From assembly GCA_945863825.1 (NCBI GenBank), contig CAMBBY010000035.1, positions 1-8,104 of the forward strand: a DNA stretch of 8,104 nt. The letters run 5' to 3'. Made by a program: the position numbers and the translations under genes. The notes beneath the pieces were generated by a model. That model was not told where the DNA came from. It saw only the letters and a program-made list of their open reading frames with translations, and made no database searches. This document shows, piece after piece, positions 1 through 6,758 of the stretch; within the stretch, counting starts at the first letter, position 1; each line of letters opens with the position of its first letter. This DNA is from an uncultured Prevotella sp. GTDB lineage: Bacteria; Bacteroidota; Bacteroidia; Bacteroidales; Bacteroidaceae.

Positions 1-45
1 ACACAAGGAGTATCGTCGGCAGCGTCAGATGTGTATAAGAGACAG
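1..45 (+). other. Nextera i5 sequencing adapter (artefact)
   Basis: This stretch is synthetic. Positions 1-4 (ACAC) match the end of the Illumina P5 arm. Positions 5-12 (AAGGAGTA) match a standard Nextera i5 barcode. Positions 13-45 are the Nextera read-1 adapter, whose last 19 bases (27-45) are the Tn5 mosaic end. Biological sequence starts at 46. An ATG inside it (29-31) reads in frame into the first gene and would add a false N-terminus beginning MCIRDR, so that start must not be used. Confidence 0.98.
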
Positions 46-334
46 GTTTAAGACTGGCAACCTTCTGGAACCAAAGGTAGAGATGGACGACCAGATAGCC
101 GGTGAGACCGGTGAGGCGTTCGGAACTATCTATGGAGATGGCAAGTTGCGCATCAGCCAGCCTTCACTCTATACCTCTTATTATAATACCTGCCAGAACT
201 ATGTATTGCAGTATGTCAACATGAGTGTCGATAAGAAGGACGGTACATCATTTGGTAATGTAGGAACCTTCATCACCATGTTTGAGTGGGTAAGCGATGC
301 AGAGGCAGAGAGACTCAAAGAACAAGGTTATTAA
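46..334 (+). CDS. C-terminal fragment of an unidentified protein (5' end off contig)
   Basis: Partial gene. The first complete biological codon is at 47 (Phe) and the stop is TAA at 332-334, giving 95 real residues. The start, any signal peptide and the N-terminal domains are missing. The fragment is acidic to neutral and soluble-looking, with no membrane segment. It has alternating polar/hydrophobic stretches suggesting beta strands, an aromatic-rich segment (YTSYYNTCQNYVLQYV) and a short charged helical end (SDAEAERLKEQGY). I do not recognise the family with confidence. By position, upstream of and co-directional with three lipoproteins, it is probably the C-terminus of another cell-envelope lipoprotein of the same locus. 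It lies 59 bases before the next gene, consistent with one operon. That it is a real gene is well supported by frame, codon use and its clean stop; its function is unknown. Confidence 0.8.
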
Positions 335-350
335 GCCTTTCGGGTGCTTA
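332..350 (+). other. Small hairpin overlapping the first gene's stop codon
   Basis: TAAGC (332-336) pairs with GCTTA (346-350). After a one-base bulge (T345), C337-G344 and T338-G343 can add two pairs, leaving a TTCG loop. No run of T follows, so it is not a convincing Rho-independent terminator. It could be an intercistronic processing or stabilising element, or chance. Confidence 0.25.
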
Positions 351-364
351 TATAACGCAGATAT

Positions 365-393
365 ATTCAAGAAAATAATAATAGAATAACAAT
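365..393 (+). promoter_or_regulatory. A-rich translation start region, no Shine-Dalgarno
   Basis: The 29 bases before the ATG at 394 are almost all A and T (for example GAAAATAATAATAG) and contain no AGGAGG-like site. Weakly structured A-rich leaders of this kind are typical of Bacteroidota, where initiation depends little on Shine-Dalgarno pairing. The region supports 394 as the start and the taxonomic guess. The shorter gaps before 4680 and 6759 have the same character. Confidence 0.5.
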
Positions 394-1974
394 ATGAAAA
401 AGTTAATTTCAAGATATTGGCTCGTACTTGTGGCGCTGGTTTCAGTGACCTTGTTCACCGCTTGTTCCAGCGACGACGATGCCGTAAATCCTGTATTTCC
501 ACAGGTACAGACTATCGCCGGTGAAGCTGGCGCTGAGTTGAACTTCACCTTCGATGCCAACGAAAGCTGGAGCCTTTCTTCAGACAAAATCTGGTGTAAA
601 CTGGTGCAGGGTGAGAAAGCAGACGCCTTCGTTATCAATGGTACTGCAGGCAAGCAGACCATCAAGGTTAAGATTACTGCTGATGATGCCAGCAAGGATA
701 TGAGCGTGGCTCAGCTCTTCCTGAATATGGGTGGTCAGAAGGTTGCCATCGCTGAGGTTAAGCGTTCGGCTGCCGGCTATAAGTTGCAGGTATTCGATGC
801 GGCTGGCAATGATATCACCGAGACAGGTATCACTGTAGGTTACAATGTATACACCAAGTTTACCGTAAAGTCAAACTACCGTTTTGCTGTTACCAATACT
901 CCAGCTTGGGTAGACTTGGAAGGCGGTTTCCTGGTAGGTACACCTAACGAGGCTGTTGTTGGCGGTGTTTCCTTCAAGGAGAATCAGGGCGTAAGTGCTA
1001 AGTATGCCATCGCTAAGGACGGCAACTACACCATCACCTTTACTTCTGAGGATGGCAAGGCTGCTGTAACCGTACCTGTTATCTATAATGGTATGGCTAC
1101 CAGCACCATGGATGTTACTTATCCAACCTCTTCACAGTGGGCAGTATGGAATGTATCTCTCGATGGTAAGGTGTTCACTCAGAATGGTTCTAGCCTGAAT
1201 GGCGGTGATACCAACGATTTTACCTTCTACAACTTCGTTCCTTTCACCCTCAAGACCTTGGGTGATGCTTACCAGCTGGTAGTCTTCGAAAACACGGAGA
1301 ATGGTTTGTTTGAGGATGGAACTGGTGCTGTGAAGCTGCAGGGTGAGAAGGGTGATGTGAAGCTCACAGTCGCTCCATTAGGCAGCGGAAGCCGTGAGTT
1401 CTTGGTTTATGCATTGCCACAGAGCGTATTCGAGAGTCTGGAGAATGGACTCGACGGAATGCTGGAGGAAGACTTCATGACTGTGAAGAGCGATTACGAC
1501 CGTTACTTCCTGATGGATGTTGTACAGAAGGAGGCCAACTCTTCTGCAGATGATCAGTCTGCAGCACCGACAATCTTGAAGATGAACTACTTGCCAGTAG
1601 AGTGCAAGAAGGATAAATCAATGTATGGTTCTATCATATCAGAAGTATTTGGCTACAATGGTGACGAAATATATGTCGCTCAGTCAGAAGTAGGAAGCTC
1701 TCTTACAGTTAATCCTAATATCAAGGATTGGGATCCTACCACTATGATGGAGACAGGCTATCTTACAGTTATGGATAGCAACGGAAATGATGTTTATGCA
1801 GAGCCTAGTATGGATGAGAATAATAACTGGATATTCATCGTAAAGGTTCCTGCTGCTACTCCGATATTTATGGTATTCGAGGACAACGGAACTCCTGTAA
1901 AGGTTCTTGTTGTTGAATCTCCTGGTGAGGGAATGAGTAAGAAACATACTTCTATCAGAAAAATTAGAAAGTAA
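394..1974 (+). CDS. Surface lipoprotein with tandem BACON/Ig-like modules
   Basis: This is a 526-residue lipoprotein. Residues 1-24 are a type II signal peptide: MKK, a hydrophobic core, then lipobox FTAC with Cys24. The mature end, Cys-Ser-Ser-Asp-Asp-Asp, is the acidic pattern associated with surface export in Bacteroidota. Residues about 36-125 resemble a BACON domain (an ESWSLSS and DKIWCKL core, a later TIKVKI strand). About 128-230 look like a second such module (SNYRFAVTNTPAWVDL), and about 235-350 are beta-rich and may be a third. The rest is unassigned. BACON domains usually act as binding modules or spacers in secreted proteins; no catalytic motif is visible. The gene sits 59 bases after the previous one, and its stop shares one base with the next start. 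Odd points are a basic C-terminal tail (SKKHTSIRKIRK) and a shift to ATA codons after about 1620. Homology to one of the Bacteroides DUF lipoprotein families is likely, but I cannot name it reliably. Confidence 0.88.
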   Translation: MKKLISRYWLVLVALVSVTLFTACSSDDDAVNPVFPQVQTIAGEAGAELNFTFDANESWSLSSDKIWCKLVQGEKADAFVINGTAGKQTIKVKITADDASKDMSVAQLFLNMGGQKVAIAEVKRSAAGYKLQVFDAAGNDITETGITVGYNVYTKFTVKSNYRFAVTNTPAWVDLEGGFLVGTPNEAVVGGVSFKENQGVSAKYAIAKDGNYTITFTSEDGKAAVTVPVIYNGMATSTMDVTYPTSSQWAVWNVSLDGKVFTQNGSSLNGGDTNDFTFYNFVPFTLKTLGDAYQLVVFENTENGLFEDGTGAVKLQGEKGDVKLTVAPLGSGSREFLVYALPQSVFESLENGLDGMLEEDFMTVKSDYDRYFLMDVVQKEANSSADDQSAAPTILKMNYLPVECKKDKSMYGSIISEVFGYNGDEIYVAQSEVGSSLTVNPNIKDWDPTTMMETGYLTVMDSNGNDVYAEPSMDENNNWIFIVKVPAATPIFMVFEDNGTPVKVLVVESPGEGMSKKHTSIRKIRK

Positions 1975-1976
1975 TG
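1956..1976 (+). promoter_or_regulatory. Coupled stop/start (TAATG) with A-rich leader inside the upstream gene
   Basis: The stop TAA (1972-1974) and the start ATG (1974-1976) share one base, so ribosomes ending the BACON lipoprotein can restart directly on the LRR lipoprotein. The preceding A-rich tract (AGAAAAATTAGAAAG) would be the initiation leader and at the same time encodes the basic tail of the upstream protein. A second in-frame ATG at 1983 is an alternative start that would remove the overlap. Confidence 0.55.
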
Positions 1977-4658
1977 AACAGAATGAAAATATTTTCAAAG
2001 GCACTCTTGTTGCTCTTGGTCTCTCTCCTGACCTTTGCAGCAACAAGTTGCTCGGATGATGAGACCGGAGGCTGGGACGGTACATATGGATATGTGCAGT
2101 TCAAACTCAGCAAGAAGGTTTCTTCAAGAGCTACTCGTGCTGCTGCCCTTGACAAACTTGAGAAACTGGATGATGCCAAGAAAATCAAGGTGGTCATGGA
2201 GCACAATGGTACGACTGTATCTCAGACTTTGGTGCTCAATTCTTATAATTCAGAGAATGCTGAGTATGGTCTGAGAAGTGAAAAACTGCAACTTGCCTCT
2301 GGTACCTACACCGTCATCGGTTTCTATCTCTATGATGCTGTAGATGAGGAGTTGTTGGCTTCTTCTGCCGGCGAGACCTTCACCGTTGTTGGTGGCGGTC
2401 TGGAAGTACAGAACCTCATGGTGGAGACTGTGGAGCGCGGTAAGGTGAAGTTCAATCTTGTCAAGGAATGGGAGAAGACCCGTGCCGGTAATACCGAGTA
2501 TCTCTTCTCTAACATCCGATTGATTGATATCAGCGTAACCAACCTCTTTACCCGTGAGACTTTCACTTTCCCTGGCGTTAAGGTGAAATACAAGGAGTCA
2601 AGTGAGGAGCATCAGAATCCTGATGATGAAAACGATAAGTATATGGAGGTGGGTACTGCCTACTGTGATTCTACTGTATGGCTTCCTGCTGGTACTTACC
2701 AGGTTACTTCTTATACTACTTACGGTCAGACTGGTGCGGTGAAGACCAAGTATGAAACCCAGCCTGTAAAGGGTGAGGCGTTTATCGTAGAGGATAATCA
2801 ACTGAATGATAAGGCTCAGGTGCCTATCCTGCTCTCCAAGACCAAGGAATACATCAAGGATTATGAGGCTCTGAAGGCTATCTGGGAATCTCTCCAGGGT
2901 AAGGAGTGGAGCTTCTATGGCGATGCTACTTTCAAGGGTGCTAACTGGAACTTCAACAAAGAACTCGATATGTGGGGCGACCAGCCTGGTGTTACACTCA
3001 ACAGCAATGGTCGTGTCATCGGTCTCGTCATCGCTGGTTTCGGTGCCAAGGGTATCGTGCCAGATGCTATCGGACAGCTCACAGAACTTCAGGTACTCAA
3101 CCTTGGTTCTCATGATGAGAAGATTGGTGCCAACATCTTCAATAATTACGATGCCAACAGTCTGAATGCAGCCAAGAAGAGCACTATGCGTCATGACTAT
3201 GAGACCAAGTTCTTGAAGTATGACCCACGTGCCAATATGTCGGATATGATTGTAGAAAGCTACAACTCAGACCCTAAGGTAGCTCCTAAGAACAGAATCA
3301 AGAAGGACAGCCGTATCAACCTGAAAGACGCTCAGATCGGTACATTGACCAACAAGATTACAGGTATATCTAAGGCCATCTGTCGCCTGACTAAGTTGCA
3401 GCAGTTCTATATTGGTAACTCTTCTATCACATCCGACGAGGTTTGTGCGAAGTTCTACAATGCAGACGATGCCGTTTATGGTAAATTTGCTCAGGAGTTC
3501 AAGGAAGAGGATTGGGACAACATGACCAACCTGACCGATATTGAGCTTTACAACTGTCCAAAGATCAGTCGAATTCCAGACTTCTACTATAATCTCCCTA
3601 ATTTGCAGGCGATGAACTTGGCTCGATGCAAGGGCATCTCTGCTAATCAGTTGAGAAATGATTGGACTCGCTTAGCTGAGGAGAAGACAGGTAAGACTCT
3701 CCAGATTCTCTATATGAGTTACAATAACCTGGAGGAGTTCCCTGAGTATTCTGCATTGAGAAAGATGGTAAATCTCGGTTTGCTCGACCTGGCTTACAAT
3801 AATATCAAGAAGGTACATCCGTTTGGTTCTGAGGTAGCTCTCTCTTCTCTCTATCTGAACAACAACCAGATTGAAGAGATTCCTGCTAATCTCTGTGCCT
3901 TTACAGAAGATGTAGAGAGTCTGACCTTCGCTCACAACAAACTGAAGAAGATTCCGAATATCTTCGATGCAAGTTCTGTTCGCGAGATGGGTTCTGTGGA
4001 TTTCTCTTACAACGAGATTACAGGTGTAGATAATAGTCATGGTACCTACAAGGGTATCAATGCAGCTTCAGTCAGTCTGTCAAACAATAAAATAGAGAAG
4101 TTCCCTTCTGAGTTGTTTACAGCAGGTTCTCCAATCACAACCATTGATTTGAGTGGCAACCAGATGCGCACCATCCCTAAGGGTTCTATCAGCGGTAAGA
4201 AGGCTTATCTCCTTCAGGTGATTGACCTTCGATTCAACAAACTGACTTCACTCTCAGATGATTTCCGCTCAACTACATTGCCATACATTACCAATATGGA
4301 CTTGAGCTACAACTGCTTCACCGAGGTGCCAACCCAGCCATTGAACAGTGCCGTGCTCCGTGCATTTGCTATCAATCATCAGCGTGATGAGCAGACCAAA
4401 CAGCGTTGTCTGCGTACCTGGCCAACAGGTATCACCACCTGTCCAAGTCTGATTCAGTTCCAGATAGGTTCTAATGATATCCGTAAGGTAGATGAGACAT
4501 TGACTTCTCATCTTTATATTCTGAACATCGCTGACAACCCTAACATCTCTATCGATGTAACCAGCGTCTGCCCTTACATCAAGGCTGGTGTGTACATGCT
4601 GTTCTACGACAAGAATCAGGATATTCGCGGTTGTGATGCTTTGGATCTTGAAAATTAA
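1974..4658 (+). CDS. Large leucine-rich-repeat surface lipoprotein, DUF4458-like N-terminus
   Basis: This is an 894-residue lipoprotein. The signal peptide is residues 1-26, with lipobox ATSC and Cys26 followed by Ser-Asp-Asp-Glu. Residues about 36-155 (GYVQFKLSKKVS..., LASGTYTVIGFYLY) resemble the DUF4458 domain of Bacteroides LRR lipoproteins; this is from memory. About 155-290 form a second beta-rich domain (LPAGTYQVTSY). About 293-380 are an LRR entry region of the plant-like bacterial type: EALKAIWESLQGKEW, then ANW, WGDQPGV, GRVIGLVIAG and IGQLTELQVLNLG. Degenerate repeats follow to about 870, for example LQILYMSYNNLEEFP, LGLLDLAYNNIKKV, LSSLYLNNNQIEEIP and ITTIDLSGNQMRTIP. The C-terminus (FYDKNQDIRGCDAL) looks like a capping segment. 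No enzyme motif is seen, so the likely role is protein or ligand binding on the outer surface. The start at 1974 gives a TAATG overlap; Met4 (1983) is an equally good start for the signal peptide. Confidence is high for gene and fold and low for ligand. Confidence 0.92.
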   Translation: MNRMKIFSKALLLLLVSLLTFAATSCSDDETGGWDGTYGYVQFKLSKKVSSRATRAAALDKLEKLDDAKKIKVVMEHNGTTVSQTLVLNSYNSENAEYGLRSEKLQLASGTYTVIGFYLYDAVDEELLASSAGETFTVVGGGLEVQNLMVETVERGKVKFNLVKEWEKTRAGNTEYLFSNIRLIDISVTNLFTRETFTFPGVKVKYKESSEEHQNPDDENDKYMEVGTAYCDSTVWLPAGTYQVTSYTTYGQTGAVKTKYETQPVKGEAFIVEDNQLNDKAQVPILLSKTKEYIKDYEALKAIWESLQGKEWSFYGDATFKGANWNFNKELDMWGDQPGVTLNSNGRVIGLVIAGFGAKGIVPDAIGQLTELQVLNLGSHDEKIGANIFNNYDANSLNAAKKSTMRHDYETKFLKYDPRANMSDMIVESYNSDPKVAPKNRIKKDSRINLKDAQIGTLTNKITGISKAICRLTKLQQFYIGNSSITSDEVCAKFYNADDAVYGKFAQEFKEEDWDNMTNLTDIELYNCPKISRIPDFYYNLPNLQAMNLARCKGISANQLRNDWTRLAEEKTGKTLQILYMSYNNLEEFPEYSALRKMVNLGLLDLAYNNIKKVHPFGSEVALSSLYLNNNQIEEIPANLCAFTEDVESLTFAHNKLKKIPNIFDASSVREMGSVDFSYNEITGVDNSHGTYKGINAASVSLSNNKIEKFPSELFTAGSPITTIDLSGNQMRTIPKGSISGKKAYLLQVIDLRFNKLTSLSDDFRSTTLPYITNMDLSYNCFTEVPTQPLNSAVLRAFAINHQRDEQTKQRCLRTWPTGITTCPSLIQFQIGSNDIRKVDETLTSHLYILNIADNPNISIDVTSVCPYIKAGVYMLFYDKNQDIRGCDALDLEN

Positions 4659-4679
4659 ACGAAAAGAAAGTAAGATAAT

Positions 4680-6734
4680 ATGAAATATATTAATAAACTT
4701 ACATGGCTCCTCGTTCTGGGTGCTGGTCTGATGACCGCATCCTGCAGCGATAGCGATGATGTAGATATCCCAGGCGGACTCTCCATCGACAAGGAGCAGA
4801 TAGAAATAGGAGCTCAGGGCGGTAGCGAACAGCTTGCCATTGCTGCCTCACAGAATTGGGTGGCTAACGTGGATGAACCTTGGCTGATGATCACTCCTGC
4901 CAATGGCGTGGGTTCTACTACTGCAACTGTGGTAGCTGACTCTACTCTGATGAACGGACGCCGTACTACCGATATCGCCTTTATCGGCGATAACGGTCAG
5001 CGCCGCACCGTTTCCGTGGTACAGTTTGGTTATGGTAAGCAGATTGACATCAAGGAACCAACTGTAGAAATCGAAAATTCAGAATCATACAATAAGCGTG
5101 CTTTCGAGAGTTTGATTTCTGCCAATGTAGAATGCAAAATCGGTAAGATAGAGTATTCTTTCGAGGGTGATATGACTGATGCCGAGAAGGCTGAAAACGA
5201 GAGCGAACGTGAGGGTTGGCTCCTGAATAGCAAGGATGAGGATAAACTGACAGGTACCAATATCGGAATCGTCCTTGATAGAAAGGCTCGTCCTCGCAGC
5301 GTCAACTTCAAGTTCCGCTGGGCGATGAATGTTGTTCCTGCTGTTCGTGTGGCAAAGGTTCACTTAGTACCGGTAAAAGCTGAAGACAAACTGGTGGATG
5401 CAGATGGTAATCCTACCGATGATGTCATCCTGACAGTTCGCCAGAAGGCAGCCTTGAAAATTGAGGATAATCGTGCTGGAGACTCTTTGTCTATCATTAT
5501 GATCAATCAGAAATTAGGTAGTATGGCTACCTTCGATACCAGCGACAATATGCGTAACTGGTCGAACGTGACACTTTGGGAAGCAACTGATGCTTTCGTG
5601 AAGAGCCATCCTGAGGCTTTGGGTCGTGTGCGCTCTGTGAAGTTCAGCATGTTCAACCTGAAGAGTGGAGAGTCTCTTCCTAAGGAAGTTGGCAATCTGA
5701 AATACCTGGAGTCTTTCTCTCTGGCCGCCAATGAGAACAACCAGATTCGTGAAGTAGAGGTTGGTGAGGATATCTGTGAATTGAAGTATCTGAAGAACCT
5801 GACTATCCAGGCGTATGGTATGACCCACTTGCCAGCTAACTTCATCAAGTTGGGTAAGTCCTTGGAGTCACTTAATCTGGTAAGTAACAACTTCAATAAG
5901 TTGTCTGACATTACGAATGTAGTGAATGAGAAGAACTTCCCTAAGTTGCGTAATCTCATCTTCTATGCTCAGCGTCGTACAGATGTAGCTATCGATCTTT
6001 CAAAATTGGAAAAGAACGGAAATAGTGACTATATCTATAATACTTACCCTATCGGTATGTATGGAAAGGTCAGCAAAGGTACCAGCGATCGTCAGGCTCT
6101 TCTGAAACTCCTTACATGGGAAAAACTGAATTCCCTGGAGTTGTCATACTGCTTCCTGGAGGGTGAACTTCCAACAGATGAAGAGATGACTGAAGCTTTG
6201 GAGGCTGCTGGCAAGGCTACCCGCTACAGCAGGGCAGACTTCTCTACCAATAAGGCTGATTATCTCGACAAACTGGTAGGTGATACCTGTAAATGGTTGC
6301 TCTCTGGCTGGGATAATCCAGTAACCTGCAAGCACAAGGATGGTTCTGTAGTTTATGAGGATGTTTATCCTCTTCAGGTGCCACGTGTATTGCCTAACTG
6401 CCGTCAGTTGTCACTCAACCTCAACTTCCTGACTGGTGCGGTGCCAAAGTGGATTCTTTATCATCCACATCTGGTAGAATGGACTCCTTCTATCATGGTA
6501 TTCAACCAGCAGCCTAAGGGAAAGAACAGCGATGGCGCTGCCGTTGGTTTCTCTAATATGACAGAGGATAGCTTCAGTTTCGATTACTTCTACGGAACCA
6601 GCGACCCTGGTAATAAATGGGAGGTTCCAGGGGTAGCTTATCCGCTCTATTATCGTACTTATGTGGCTGCAGGTGATGTTGATGAGGCTTCCGTGCTTGC
6701 CAAGTACAAGAGAAATGTAACTTTGAAAAGATAA
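4680..6734 (+). CDS. BACON-domain leucine-rich-repeat surface lipoprotein
   Basis: This is a 684-residue lipoprotein. Residues 1-22 are the signal peptide with lipobox TASC (Cys22), followed by Ser-Asp-Ser-Asp-Asp, again the acidic surface-export pattern. Residues about 33-118 are a good BACON match: LSIDKEQIEIGAQGGSEQL, NWVANVDEPWLMITPANG, then RRTVSVVQFG. About 119-255 are a beta-rich linker domain with no family I can name. About 315-460 are degenerate LRRs (LPKEVGNLKYLESFSLAANEN, LKYLKNLTIQAYGMTHLPANF and SLESLNLVSNNFNKL, each read within longer repeats). A late repeat near 572 (CRQLSLNLNFLTGAVPKWI) has the LxGxIP-like look of plant-type LRRs, and an aromatic-rich end follows. It begins 21 bases after the previous LRR gene, with an A-rich leader. 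The pair looks like two receptor proteins with different N-terminal stalks rather than a recent duplication. The role is inferred as binding of a protein or glycan at the cell surface; no catalytic residues are visible. Confidence 0.92.
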   Translation: MKYINKLTWLLVLGAGLMTASCSDSDDVDIPGGLSIDKEQIEIGAQGGSEQLAIAASQNWVANVDEPWLMITPANGVGSTTATVVADSTLMNGRRTTDIAFIGDNGQRRTVSVVQFGYGKQIDIKEPTVEIENSESYNKRAFESLISANVECKIGKIEYSFEGDMTDAEKAENESEREGWLLNSKDEDKLTGTNIGIVLDRKARPRSVNFKFRWAMNVVPAVRVAKVHLVPVKAEDKLVDADGNPTDDVILTVRQKAALKIEDNRAGDSLSIIMINQKLGSMATFDTSDNMRNWSNVTLWEATDAFVKSHPEALGRVRSVKFSMFNLKSGESLPKEVGNLKYLESFSLAANENNQIREVEVGEDICELKYLKNLTIQAYGMTHLPANFIKLGKSLESLNLVSNNFNKLSDITNVVNEKNFPKLRNLIFYAQRRTDVAIDLSKLEKNGNSDYIYNTYPIGMYGKVSKGTSDRQALLKLLTWEKLNSLELSYCFLEGELPTDEEMTEALEAAGKATRYSRADFSTNKADYLDKLVGDTCKWLLSGWDNPVTCKHKDGSVVYEDVYPLQVPRVLPNCRQLSLNLNFLTGAVPKWILYHPHLVEWTPSIMVFNQQPKGKNSDGAAVGFSNMTEDSFSFDYFYGTSDPGNKWEVPGVAYPLYYRTYVAAGDVDEASVLAKYKRNVTLKR

Positions 6735-6758
6735 TTTCTAACAATATAGAAGCAAACA

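Noticed and set aside
29..46. An ATG giving the first gene a complete N-terminus (MCIRDR...)
   Set aside because: The codons lie in the Nextera adapter. The gene is 5'-truncated and its real reading begins at 47.
338..369. A Bacteroidota-type promoter (TTTC at 338-341, TATATTCA at 362-369)
   Set aside because: The spacing is right, but the -7 box misses the final TG of TAnnTTTG and the -33 box matches three of four bases. This is too weak in AT-rich DNA to call.
1694..1772. Short direct repeat CTTACAGTTA at two places in the BACON gene
   Set aside because: Ten bases encoding a Leu-Thr-Val strand twice, in the same reading frame; likely coincidence or beta-strand similarity rather than a mobile or regulatory repeat.
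2039..2052. Inverted repeat AGCAAC-AA-GTTGCT at the lipobox codons of the first LRR gene
   Set aside because: It has only five usable pairs with a four-base loop. It is intriguing next to the protease lipobox hairpin, but its strength is within chance. The 6-base arms at 434-439 and 467-472 in the BACON gene are weaker still.
2035..2274. A plus-strand frame overlapping the first LRR gene
   Set aside because: It is out of frame with the well-supported lipoprotein and its product has no recognisable features.
4659..4679. Possible terminator or promoter between the two LRR genes
   Set aside because: Only 21 A-rich bases with no inverted repeat; it reads as a translation leader inside an operon.
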